Source of the DNA: Rugalucina vietnamica
Taxonomy: Eukaryota; Mollusca; Bivalvia; Lucinida; Lucinidae
Direction: 5' to 3'
DNA length: 64,000 nucleotides
Assembly (NCBI GenBank): GCA_964017185.1
Contig: OZ024875.1
Coordinates: forward strand, 65,281,043 to 65,345,042
A model generated the notes under the pieces. It was not told the DNA's origin, did no database searches, and saw only the letters and a list, made by a program, of their open reading frames with translations. Of the stretch, positions 42,401 to 53,699 are shown piece by piece. The translations under genes were made by a program, and so were the position numbers. Within the stretch, counting starts at the first letter, position 1; each line of letters opens with the position of its first letter.

Positions 42401-42712
42401 ATATTCCAATCAGGGTTCTACAGAGGATGAAAAGGTACAAGTAGGTAATGCGGTTTTGACGAGGCGCAAGGTTTGACATGGTTTCGATATTTTGATATTT
42501 CGAAAATTGTAGTATTCATGCCAGAAGCCACAAATGCCAGAAGCTACAAATGTTTAGTATGAAGTGAAGCTGCAAAAATATTGACGATTGATTATTTAGA
42601 TTATTTCAAAACTATTTGAATTTTTGTCAGGCATTTATTTAAATAGAAAATTATGTTGTTGAGTTGGGGATTTACGTCCCACGAGCAGTTGAAAAAAATA
42701 TACAAGAAATAC

Positions 42713-42995
42713 ATGCATCAGGAAAACATGTCCGTGCAATGAATACCCCCTTAAACCCCACTTTTATATAGCAAAACTGGGGGGGTGCAGGGGTATACCT
42801 ATTTTTCTTATTTTTGCTCCAAAACATAGATTGTGGGTACTCGTTAGAACCGCCTCGGCGAGGCGGTTCTAACGTGTACCCACAATCTATGTTTTGAGCA
42901 AACATAAGAAAAATATCAAAATTTTTCTTCTGAAAATTATCAATTTTTGACCTGAAAAAAATTACTGTATATCATATGGACATGTTTTCGTTATG
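42713..42995 (+). mobile_element. Family A foldback element, well preserved
   Basis: Left end CATCAGGAAAACATGTCCG and right end GGACATGTTTTCGTTATG. The central palindrome is intact: GTTAGAACCGCCTCGG meets its inverse, and ACATAGATTGTGGGTACTC faces GTACCCACAATCTATGT. This copy is the best reference for the family. Confidence 0.8.
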
Positions 42996-43572
42996 GTAAG
43001 GCAAATTATGGCGTTTGCAGCCAGCAACAAAGAATCAGATCAGCACAGGTACCAGCACATTCTAATCCGTATGAAGAAAACATAGGCGTATGCCCAGTGG
43101 GCTCATCGAGCGCATGATTATACGAATAAAACATGGATATGACACAGCCGAATCAGTGTTATTGGAGGATGCAACTACCACATGGCGGGTTTTGCTATGC
43201 TGACTCTGAGGTTTATGATGATGTTTTTTTTCTCTGACGAAGATAAATCTAATTCTTGTCAATATTATACAGAATTAGGTCCGAAATAATACCAGGTAGC
43301 CAGGTTCCGCCCTGTGTAGGAGTCAGGTTATCAATGTTGTGGTTAAAGTTTGATAAAAAAAGTGGTTGAAAAACGATCGTTTTATCTTAATGATAATGTT
43401 GAAAATAACTTGTGGTAAGGAGGCGGGATGGATGCTGAAAATATTTGAAAGACGTTTATCTGGAATACAGTCCAATTAGAATTTTTAACCAATTATAATG
43501 TTTTTATCTACCAGTGTCTACATACAAAAATTTTGTATTTTTCCTGATCTGTTTTTTATGATCCTTGATTGA
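42996..43572. other. No recognisable gene
   Basis: No repeat family or coding motif recognised. Confidence 0.45.
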
Positions 43573-43851
43573 CATCAGGAAATCATGGACGTGAAGCGTC
43601 TACCCCCTTAAACCCCACTTTTATATAGCAAAACTGGGGTATGCAGGGGTATACCTATTTTTCTAATTTTTGCTCCAAAACATAGATTGTGGGTACTCGT
43701 TAGAACCGCCTCGCCGAGGCGGTTCTAACGTGTACCAACAATCTATGTTTTGAGCAAAAATAAGAAAAATATCAATGATTTTCTGATGAAATATTTAATT
43801 TTTACCACCGAAAAAAATCTCTGTATACTGCATGTGCAATTTTTCGTAATG
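43573..43851 (+). mobile_element. Family A foldback element
   Basis: Left end CATCAGGAAATCATGG, intact stem (TTAGAACCGCCTCGCCGAGG), and right end CATGTGCAATTTTTCGTAATG. Confidence 0.78.
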
Positions 43852-44017
43852 TATCGCCACTTTATTTCTGAATGTACTTTTTCGACCAAACATGCTTAAA
43901 ACTAAAAAGATGCACATCAACACAGACTGATATAATAGTTTTGTTTGTTTGTGTGTTTACTTCTTTGCAATACAACATGTGCACGTTCGGTAGACAAGAA
44001 AGTACCTTCTTTCTCTC

Positions 44018-44047
44018 ACTACTACTACTACTACTACTACTACTACC
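44018..44047. repeat. (CTA)n microsatellite
   Basis: About ten ACT/CTA units. Confidence 0.85.
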
Positions 44048-44098
44048 ACATAAAACAGCTTGATCGTTGAATTTTTTGTGCTGTTAGCACCTTATGTA

Positions 44099-45322
44099 TG
44101 CTTTCATATTTTTAGTTAAGTTTGGGTAACTTAGTGGCCACCTATTTGGAAAATGGCTGCCCATTTGGCTTACAATATGTTTTCTTTGTATAAGTCTCTG
44201 AATGTTGATTTAGTTTTTTCCAACCTCGGTATTTGGAGTAGGAATTTCTTTCTGATTATGTCAATTTATGATCATTGCCCACTTTTGCTTCCATTGATAC
44301 TAGCCAGATGGCTACCATTTTGAGGAGGAGCAAGCCATCTTATTCGTCATCTTATTCGTCATGTCCGTAAAATGTTTATCCCCTTAAACCCAACTCTTTT
44401 ATATAGTAGAATTGGGGTATGCAGGGGTGTATCTATTTTTCTAATTTATTGCTCTAAAACATAGATTGTGGGTACTCGTTAGAATCACCTCGGCGGGGCG
44501 GTTACAATCAATGTTTTGAGCATACAAAAAATTAAACATCTCAATTTTTTCTAATGAATTTTTTTTTCAGATGAAAAGAATCTCTGTATATTGCATGGAC
44601 AAGTTTTCGTAATGTTGAATACAGTTTTGTGATGTTTTGTGTTGTCCTTTCTTTCCCACCGTGTTTCTGTGTTGGAATTTTAATCCATTACGAAAACTTG
44701 CCCATGCTTTCATATTTTTAGTTAAGTTTGGGTAACTTAGTGGCCACCTATTTGGAAAATGGCTGCCCATTTGGCTTACAATATGTTTTCTTTGTATAAG
44801 TCTCTGAATGTTGATTTAGTTTTTTCCAACCTCGGTATTTGGAGTAGGAATTTCTTTCTGATTATGTCAATTTATGATCATTGCCCACTTTTGCTTCCAT
44901 TGATACTAGCCAGATGGCTACCATTTTGAGGAGGAGCAAGCCATCTTATTCGTCATCTTATTCGTCATCTTATTCGTCATGTCCGTAAAATGTTTATCCC
45001 CTTAAACCCAACTCTTTTATATAGTAGAATTGGGGTATGCAGGGGTGTATCTATTTTTCTAATTTATTGCTCTAAAACATAGATTGTGGGTACTCGTTAG
45101 AATCACCTCGGCGGGGCGGTTACAATCAATGTTTTGAGCATACAAAAAATTAAACATCTCAATTTTTTCTAATGAATTTTTTTTTCAGATGAAAAGAATC
45201 TCTGTATATTGCATGGACAAGTTTTCGTAATGTTGAATACAGTTTTGTGATGTTTTGTGTTGTCCTTTCTTTCCCACCGTGTTTCTGTGTTGGAATTTTA
45301 ATCCATTACGAAAACTTGCCCA
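44099..45322 (+). repeat. Tandem duplication of ~610 bp
   Basis: TGCTTTCATATTTTTAG begins at 44099 and 44705, and the two units match nearly perfectly to 44704 and 45322. The second has one extra CTTATTCGTCAT 12-mer. Each unit contains a family D fragment (reversed) and a family A copy (44357-44615; 44975-45232). The junctions share CATGC, so microhomology may have mediated the event. Confidence 0.85.
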
Positions 45323-45579
45323 TGCAATAAACAGATTTTTTTTAGCTTTAAAAATCGAAAATTTTAAGCTGATTTTTTTTTTATTTTTATTATTTTTGTA
45401 CAAAACATTGATTGTGGATACACGTTAGAACCGCCTTGCCGAGGCGGTTCTAACGAGTACCCACAATCTATGTTTTGGAGCAAAAATAAGAAAAATAGGT
45501 ATACCCCTGCAAACCCCAGTTTTACTATATAAAAGTGGGGTTCAAGGGGGTATACATTACACGGACATGTTTTCCTGAT
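45304..45579 (-). mobile_element. Family A element, reversed
   Basis: It starts CATTACGAAAACTTGCCC, has an intact stem (TTAGAACCGCCTTGCCGAGG), and ends GGACATGTTTTCCTGATG. Its left end overlaps the right end of the tandem duplication. Confidence 0.75.
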
Positions 45580-45751
45580 GGTATCGACTCCTGGTTCCTT
45601 TAAATATTCTTACTTTAACGCCCCAAAACATTGTATTGAAACATGGAAACTAGGATAAAGACACAAGACTTTTTCAATGACGCGACTCATTTGTAGAAGT
45701 CTCCTACATGTGGTTGTAGTTTGTAGAGATATAGAGTTTAATCTCGTTTTT

Positions 45752-45829
45752 TGTGCAGTAACTGCACAGCTGATCTGCAGCTTTGTTTTCGCGTATGCAA
45801 ATTGTTGGTTTTCCCATGCACAGGCTCAA
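45752..45829. mobile_element. Family B half-element
   Basis: Only the stem region (TGCAGTAACTGCACAGCTG) and the GGTTTTCCCATGCACAGGCTC end remain. Confidence 0.55.
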
Positions 45830-45928
45830 AATAGTGTATCATAACGGTAATAAGAGAATTCATGGTTCTAAAATGTATGGACATTTCCTGTACTTTGAAG
45901 GTATATCGTTTGTACTTTTAATGTTACT

Positions 45929-46170
45929 GGAAAACATCCGTGTAATGTATATACCCTAAGACCCAACTTTTGTATAGTAAAACTGGGGTAGACAGATTGT
46001 TTTCATATTTTGATCCTAAACATAGATTGTGGGTACTCATTATTGTGTACCCACTATTAATGTTTTGGGCAATAATAATAATGAAATATTTTTTTTTCAT
46101 GAATTTTTCAGTTTTATCACTGAAAAAATCTCAGTATATAGCATAGACGTGTCTTTGAAATCGCAATTAA
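45929..46170 (+). mobile_element. Family A element, degraded stem
   Basis: It has GGAAAACATCCGTG, AACTGGGGTA, ACATAGATTGTGGGTACTC and GTGTACCCAC. The GGCGAGGC core of the palindrome is deleted. Confidence 0.6.
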
Positions 46171-46293
46171 GGGACCCAGAACAACTTAGTTTCGAATGCT
46201 GAGAACTCTTATCTGGCCAGGAAAAGTTTTTTTTTGTCAAAACGTGAACATAATATTTTTTTCTTTTTGAAAACTGAGCAATGTTCGGGAACA

Positions 46294-46360
46294 GTGGTGG
46301 TGTAATGGACAGTATTCGCTCAGCAATCAAGGGGTTGCGGGTTCGAAACCCGGCTGGTAC
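46294..46360 (+). repeat. tRNA-like sequence (SINE head or tRNA pseudogene)
   Basis: A 67-nt block with an A box (TGGTGTAATGGACAG) and a strong T arm (GCGGGTTCGAAACCCGG). The anticodon arm cannot be folded convincingly. The downstream sequence to about 46420 may be its SINE body. Confidence 0.5.
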
Positions 46361-46629
46361 ATATGCCTGTCATGTTGGTGCGTTCACCCTGACGTAATAA
46401 AGGCAAACCGCCCATAAGGGTGTAACATTTCGTTTTCGGAACTGGTGCAATCAAACCTTGCGCTTGGGGTTTCCGCAAATGGGTCTAAACAAATGAATTT
46501 TCGATAGCTGTATGGACCAACATCATTTCTGTTGCAGACAGATACAGAATAGCACAATTTAATAAAAATAATACTGAGATCCTTTAAGAGCAGTGAGCAT
46601 ATTGATGAGAAAAGCGATGGGCCATACCA

Positions 46630-46780
46630 TACGAGCGTCATGAGAAAACAAACAATGTGGTTTCCGAACAGGTCAGACACGTACAGAAGATGGCTAAAGG
46701 CTAGACATTTTGGATTTAAAAAGTAGAGGAATTGAAAGTCCGTGTATCGAAAACAAAGGCGCTGATCAGCCTCTACCTAC
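46630..46780. mobile_element. Family B partial copy
   Basis: GAGCGTCATGAGAAAAC through AAAACAAAGGCGCTGATCAG represents the left half. The right half is missing. Confidence 0.55.
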
Positions 46781-46794
46781 TTTCAGGTCACATG

Positions 46795-47089
46795 CTACAA
46801 AACTTTCTAAAGAAACAACAGTGTTTTCATTTTTTCCATTAAAAACCTATATGACCAAATCTGACAAAGCCATAACATAGGTCAAAGTCAACCGATGTTA
46901 TACAAACTATGATAGGCCAGAGTTCCTGATGCTACATTCCAAGTGTCGTTGAAATCGGTCCACCAGTTTCAGAAAAGAAGATTTTAAGTGTTTTTACCAT
47001 GTATGGGCATAGCGGTCATCTTGGTCATGTGACATGGACCATTTATACAGACTTTGATTCATTCCCCTTTCCAAGGATGCTCAGTATGA
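46795..47089 (+). repeat. Dispersed family F, copy 1
   Basis: It shares GAAATCGGTCCACCAGTTTC, AAGATTTTAAG and CATGTGACATGGACCATTT-type words with 55385-55560. Non-coding. Confidence 0.5.
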
Positions 47090-47684
47090 AATAAAAATTA
47101 AACTGAGATCCTTTAAGAGCAGTGAACGTATTAATGAGAAAGGGGATGGGCCATACCATGGTTTCGGCTACTTAAGCCTCTTCAGTGACCCTATAGATTT
47201 GGCAACATGGAGCCAAAGATTATGACTGTAATTTACATCGTTCAAAAGGGCAGTCGATACAAAGACTAGTAAAATCCAAATGGGGTCAAATATTTAAACG
47301 TTGGTTAGAAAATGACTCTAAACCGATAGTAATTTTCTGATTTCTCAGAATACCCTCGCTGATCTCAAAGGACCAAAAGGAAAATATAATCTGCACTATG
47401 GATGATGTACGGGGAGACTTTTTAGGGCCGCCACACGGCACAACACCAGCTGCAGTAATAGGAATAAAAATTAAACTGAGATCCTTTAAGAGCAGTGAAC
47501 GTATTAATGAGAAAGGGGATGGGCCATACCATGGTTTCGGCTACTTAAGCCTCTTCAGTGACCCTATAGATTTGGCAACATGGAGCCAAAGATTATGACT
47601 GTAATTTACATCGTTCAAAAGGGCAGTCGATACAAAGACTAGTAAAATCCAAATGGGGTCAAATATTTAAACGTTGGTTAGAAA
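47090..47684 (+). repeat. Pair of 222-bp direct repeats around a 151-bp spacer
   Basis: AATAAAAATTAAACTGAG begins at 47090 and 47463, and both copies run to AACGTTGGTTAGAAA (47311 and 47684), apparently without differences. A diverged first part also occurs at about 46561-46630. Confidence 0.82.
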
Positions 47685-47826
47685 GTTTGGCTTTGATTGG
47701 GTCATTGGTTTCAAAGCAGATGTTTGAACATTGTGGACGACGACGACAACGACGGGCGATAGAGCATGGGTAAACAATGTACTATAAGCCCGTCTGCTAT
47801 AAGACCTATTTTCCCTGAAAAAGAAT

Positions 47827-48040
47827 AAACAATGTCATTGGGTTAGTTCGCTGCCTCTGCTTCAACAGACACACAATAAAGGGAAGCATAGACGTACTGG
47901 GCAATCCCCATATAAACTTCTATTTGGCATGAATTCGAATCATGTGAACAAACTGCTTCCGACAGAAGAACATTCAGGAGACCTTGATACTGAAACGGCA
48001 CCATGGGTTGACATTAAAGATATTAAAACATTCGATTCAA
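47827..48040 (+). pseudogene. Integrase C-terminal remnant
   Basis: One frame without stops reads WVSSLPLLQ, then HRRTGQSPYKLLFGMN, then PWVDIKDIK. The RTGxSPYxLLFG pattern is the familiar stretch after the catalytic Glu in retroelement-type integrases. No catalytic core or start codon lies upstream. A related sequence occurs inverted at about 54305-54365 (AAGGTTCGGCCAAGGC family). Confidence 0.5.
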
Positions 48041-49168
48041 AGTTGGTAAACAAGGTTCGGCCAAGGCCTATTCGGCCGATTTCCAGTCAACAGTAACTGT
48101 TGTGGCCAAATTGGAAATGGCTTCGACTGCTATTCTAGATTGGGGTGCCATTTGAAATCCTTTTTTTTTGCTCCAACACAGCAGTACAGCAACGCGAGTG
48201 ATTTATCTGCATACATCTGACTGACAAATAGTGAATTGTTATTCAACAAATCACGAACTAGAGCTGATCTTTTTTTTATTCTAACATACAATAAACAAAA
48301 TAAAATCATTTTAAACCTTCAGTTTCTTAATAACTTTTCGACCATTGAATTGATGAAATTCCGCCAAACTTTTGACGTTACCGCAAATGTCTACACATTT
48401 TCAATATTCAATACATGTAGTTAAGAATGTTTTCGATGGAAACTTATTTCGGCTCGTCTCGACGAGCCGAATATACGATAGGATTTTGGCTGGGAACCTA
48501 CGAAAAATACCGAACACTCCGCATGACTACACAGGTTGGTTTCCGATCTACACTAATTAGTCATCCAGTAAGCCGAAAACATGTGATGTTTTAAACGTTA
48601 GCAGTGATTGGTTTAATGAACTCCAGCCAATCATCATTTTTCTTTTAAGCAAAGTTCGGATGTAGACCATTTTGCGTATGCTGATATCGGGGCCGTAAGG
48701 GTCGACTAATTACCGAACAGGAAATCCAGGAAGCAGGTCATCTCTGCCTTTTTACTTTTCGGTCTTACCAAGTCCACTCGGCCTTTTTTTCTTTTTTAAT
48801 TCAATTTTATGTCCCTTTAAAGATAATTTCAGCTCATATAAGTGGGTGGTACGAAAACGGGAGGTCCACAAGAAAAAACATCTGGCAAACCGCAAGCAGA
48901 AGGTCTCGCACCGTGATCAAAGGGACCCCACTTTCACTGACACAATTCACACCAAGTAAACCATGTACACGACTTCCATAAATTGGACCGTGTCTGTTCG
49001 CCTCCGAAACACCTCTAATTTCTATAGCTATTTCATTGCAAGCAGTACTGTGGCTTATGCCTACTTAATGACTGATTAGTGTGGGTCGGAAATCAACATA
49101 TTTTTTATCCCACTTGTCCATTATATTTATGCACACAGAGCCGTTTCTAGCCTATAAAAGTGTAACGG

Positions 49169-49170
<2 letters not shown>
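48041..49170. other. No recognisable gene
   Basis: GGCTCGTCTCGACGAGCC at 48451 is a short perfect palindrome. Nothing else is assigned. Confidence 0.45.

Positions 49171-49261
<91 letters not shown>
49171..49261. repeat. (TC)n(AC)n compound microsatellite
   Basis: About 21 TC units run directly into about 24 AC units. Confidence 0.95.
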
Positions 49262-49262
<1 letters not shown>

Positions 49263-50039
49263 TTACTTTACGACTAATTCTCATGAGATCAGTGTGAGAG
49301 TAATCTTGAGCTCATGCACATCCAAATAAGAAATTTGTTTTCTCAGAAACCACTAGCATACAAGGTTATTTGTTTAAAAAATGAATAGATTTCCAAAATG
49401 GTGCGGTCATAATATCATAATACAAAATGCTAACGAGCCGCTTCTAGCTTTTTCAAAAGCTATCCTTGTGTCATATTCAATAGAAGCAAGTTCCCGGCGG
49501 GACTACTTTCGATAGTACAGTAGGTCGCCATTGAAAAAATATCTGGCAGCCATTTTCCATTTCAACTAAACGAACGACGAAACTAGGAAAAATACAGATG
49601 TCCTCGCACAATAAATACATAGGGCCGTGGGGAAATAAATGAATAAATAGGGCCTCGGGGAAGATTGACTTAGCCAACCGCGTTACCCTCTCTAAATAAA
49701 GGAATTACTTACTTACTTTACTTACACAAAACTTCATTTCATGACAAATACCTCAAATTTTGGAAGAACGATGATTCAAAAGTGTTTGTTCTCCGAATTT
49801 CTAACTTTGTTCATGAAATTTCCGATCGCAACGACGCCAAAGAGTCACGTCGACGTCATCAATTTTACTGCAACGTCAAAGTTCTCGCGTACACTAAGGC
49901 GAAGCCCTGCGTGTGTTGCAATATGGTGATAAGTCGCTAAAACCGATACCATTTTACATGAAATGTGGCCAAATGAAATGTCTATCAGGACTGGAGATGC
50001 CAGGAATAAGCATTTACAAACCTTCCATTGCGTACTTTA
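49262..50039. other. No recognisable gene; possible retroposon tail
   Basis: TACCCTCTCTAAATAAAGG followed by (TTAC)n at about 49684-49727 looks like the 3' end of a SINE or LINE. No body is identified. Confidence 0.35.
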
Positions 50040-50743
50040 TGCCTAGGTCACACTAGCGCTTACGGATGCCGCGGATAGTTGCGAATACTGTACGTAGCGA
50101 TCCGCAGAATTTTGTGGGCGGGGCTAACGGTTCTTAATGAATTTATTATACGGGTAGTTCAGGATAGATACGGATACGTTCGTAGATAGTTACGGATAAA
50201 TTCGAATACATACGGTTAAGATACCTGACTACATACCTTTCGATACCATCTGTTACGTTTAGATACAAACATACACCTTCAGGTACGTAATGTTGCGTTT
50301 TCTTGCGTATATAACGGTGAAATCTGATGCAAGAAAACGCAGGTTTTGGTCAAACTACAGTCACACTAGCACATACGGATGCTGCGGACGCTGTGGACTG
50401 GCCTTTCGTATCTATCCGTCATATCCGTAACAATTCGTATCTTTTCCGTATATGTCCGTATCTTAGCGTATTGTATATGCAAGTCCGATTCCATCCGCGC
50501 CCAAATTTTGAAAAAAGTCAAAAATTTGGCACGGATGAAACAACCGTAACAATACGTAATGACATGTAACTGAAGGCATTGATTCGAATCAGTCCGTATA
50601 TTAACCGTAACACAAACGTATATACACCGTAAATGAACGCATCAACCCACAATCAAGCATTGGCTGCCGACAGATACGACACGAGAGCGCAGCACGAGTG
50701 AAAATTTTTATGATTTCAACTCACGAGATGAAATATACATGTA

Positions 50744-51881
50744 CCGTATTCGTTCTAATTAGCGCACAGTGCGGTTAACTTTTCAAAATAACTTAAAGTT
50801 AAGGTAACAAAATACCGTTCTAATTAGCGCACACTATGAAGGAAAACTACTCATCAAAATGCTTAAATAACAACGTCAAATCTATCAATGGTGATGTCAT
50901 TCAAGAATTCAAATGGTTTGAAAAAGTACAAGTAGGCAAAGATCAGGAAAAGGCGCAATCAGAAAAAGACTCCCACTCCAAAAACCAAGGTGGGAAAAAA
51001 CCAAACTAACAATCAGGTACTTATACCATGAAAACATTTCGTAAGCCGAATGAGCAGCTATTTTCCCAATAGGTGGCCACTCAGTTACCTTAACTTAACT
51101 AGAAAATATGTAAACATACATAAGGCGCCAACAGCACAAAAATATTTTAAACACCAAGACATAAAACAAAAAGAACCACCACAGAAGTATCGACTTGGAA
51201 CGATCAGTAACACAAAGTTACTGGCGGGTTTAAATCGATTTTACACGGCCGTAACCTCACCCTCAGCTTCTGCAGTGGTTCATAACATTTAGTTAGTTCT
51301 TCGGTCCTCGTGGTGAATCTCTAACTAGTAAATGAATCATCAAGAACAAACAAATAAATCATGATAAACATCCTGATGAATCAAAAACCAGGACTCACAG
51401 ATTCAGTAAGCTGCCCGACGATGGAGATCCCTGGGCGCCAAATAACTTACTAACTCCGGAGCTAAAGAAAAAACATCAGTTGGACCCCGGTGGGCCAAGC
51501 AACAGACAAGAAGCTCCGGCCCCAACCAACTAAAATGAATAGCTTTAAGTCGGGGCCATCATAGAGTCTGACGCCCGACCCACCGGCGTGCAATTAAAGA
51601 AGGCAGCATAGTTATCAACTGTGATTGGGTTAAAAACTAAGCATGCAGACTGTCGCATAACATTCAAGCTATAACCTATACGTCTGTAACGTGTTATGAA
51701 AGTAGTTTTCGATCATTTAAGGTTCAGTTTTAATGCCTCTAATGCGGTATTAATGTGTAGAATTGGTGTAAAATACCAATTTACTATTCAAGCAGTGTGC
51801 GCTTATGCATGTTTTTTTTTTTTCAGAAAATACCGGGATGTGCGCTTATTGTTGCATGTGCGCTAATTAGAACGAATACGG
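50744..51881. mobile_element. Middle TIR transposon, TA-flanked
   Basis: A 25-bp inverted repeat beginning CCGTATTCGTTCTAATTAGC occurs at both ends, apparently identical, flanked by TA (50742-50743 and 51882-51883). Subterminal repeats (CCGTTCTAATTAGCGCACAC at 50816) support a Tc1/mariner-type MITE. The family D element sits inside it. Confidence 0.8.
50926..51699 (+). mobile_element. Family D element, copy 2 (innermost)
   Basis: A 774-bp near-identical copy of 2264-3035, inserted within the middle element. It gives the cleanest view of both family D ends, because the flanks here are unrelated to those of copies 1 and 3. Confidence 0.75.
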
Positions 51882-51967
51882 TATTTGGTATTCACCGAAA
51901 ACAAAAATCTTTTTATTTCATACAATACACGGGCATTTTCCAATTCACAAGGCAGGCCTTGAAAATG

Positions 51968-52027
<60 letters not shown>
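51968..52027. repeat. Poly-A tract (60 A)
   Basis: A pure A run inside the outer transposon. Confidence 0.9.
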
Positions 52028-52029
<2 letters not shown>

Positions 52030-52093
52030 AAAACACAAAAAATTGAAACGTCAGAAGTAATCCAAAATCTACAGTGAAGATATTAAGAGATTA

Positions 52094-52263
52094 TCATATG
52101 GCAATTTTCATATCATACCCCGTATCAACCTGAGACTTCCGTATCAGCCCGAGACTCCCATATCAGCCTGAGGGCCGAAGGCCCGAGGGCTGATATGGGA
52201 GTCGAGGGCTGATACGGAAGTCGAGGGTTGATACGGGGTATGATATGAAAATTGCCATATCAT
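52094..52263. repeat. 170-bp near-perfect palindrome
   Basis: CATATGGCAATTTTCATATC ... CAGCCTGAGGGCC faces GGCCCGAGGGCTG ... GATATGAAAATTGCCATATC with a spacer of only a few bases. It probably belongs to the outer transposon or to a further insertion in it. Confidence 0.82.
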
Positions 52264-52528
52264 GATCTCTTTATCATATATTTTTATTGAAAAAAAAGTG
52301 TTTGATACAGTTCAATGCACAAAATGTTCCCCAACATAATTTCAAGTGGAAAAAAGAAAGAATGAAAAAAAAAATTCTGGTCACAAATTTTATTCAATAA
52401 CATTTAACCATTAATACAGAAAATTCAAATACAAAAATTTGATTTATAAATTGAGAACAATTTACAACGTACTATTGAATAGAACAGAGCGCTCCGAATG
52501 TGGGGGTCACGTGAGATGTGATATGAGG

Positions 52529-52712
52529 TTTGGGGTGTGATATGGGGGTGTGATATGAGTCCATATCTCCCTAGGGAGATATGGATTTTGACAAATTTTG
52601 AACTGATACAGATTTCGAGATTTGGGGTGTGATATGGGGGTGTGATATGAGTCCATATCTCCCTAGGGATATATGGATTTTGACAAATTTTGAACTGATA
52701 CAGCTTTCGAGA
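52529..52712. repeat. 92-bp tandem duplication
   Basis: TTTGGGGTGTGATATGGGGG starts at 52529 and 52621. Two differences are visible (AGGGAGATA/AGGGATATA and ACAGATTT/ACAGCTTT). Confidence 0.85.
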
Positions 52713-53641
52713 TATGGTGTCCCGATACGTGCATAGGAGTTGCGCCTGTATCGCATATGTAAAAAGAACGTATTTTACAGTAAATATATGATAAAGGCTG
52801 ATATCAGTCATTAGTGACTTTTGATATCAGTGAGATTTGATATCAGTGAAATTTCATATCAATGAAAATACCAATTTTATCAAGTTTTGATATATGCTTT
52901 GTTTTTTTCTGTGGAAAATTGCGTGACTATAGTTACTTTCACATACGGATTAATAATGTTTGTTACTGACTGGTACCTTCGAATAAAGTCTTTTACGTTG
53001 AAATACTTATTATAATTACATGTTCACATTTGTGGCGTGACGCAGTGGTGCCATCGGTTATGTGACACAGGCGAACCGTAACATTACGTGTTCGTATCTG
53101 AACGTATTTACTTGTATCGAAAAGTATGAAAACGACAAAGACCGCAACCGAGCGAAACAACACGTATGGAACAGTATCGATCCGCAACAAATGCTTGATC
53201 GCGGAATGATACATTTAGATACGTTTTCATACCGATTAGATACGGACAGCTTCGAATAAATGCCTTCAGTTACGTACCATTACCTACCATTACCTATCGT
53301 CCATCCGCGCATGAATTTTTGACAGTTATGAAAATTTGCCCGCGGATCTTCCGCGCACTGAGGATACGATACGTACAGTTGCGGACATTACGGATAAGAT
53401 ACGAATCGTTACGGATAGGACGAACAGATACGGAACACCTATCCGCAGTGTCCGCAGCGTACGTAAGCCCTAGTGTGACCTAGGCATAATTAGGGTATAT
53501 ACATGTAATGAAAAGGTTACTGAATGAAAATCGTTTTAAACAATTTGGAACTCGTTCATATGGCTGAGATTCACTCGCAAGCTCGTGCGTCCTCGCAATA
53601 TGAACTCATTCAGAATAGTTTTCGACATTCATTCAATAACC

Positions 53642-53699
<58 letters not shown>
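53642..53699. repeat. (TTA)n microsatellite
   Basis: About 19 units. Confidence 0.9.

Larger units (their letters stand above)
50040..53486. mobile_element. Outer TIR transposon of a three-level nest
   Basis: It starts TGCCTAGGTCACACTAGC and ends with the inverse (CTAGTGTGACCTAGGCA), flanked by TA at both sides. The terminal regions are full of TACGGATA/TCCGTA short repeats; an internal copy of the terminus is at about 50350. It is interrupted by the element at 50744-51881. No transposase ORF was found. Confidence 0.75.
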
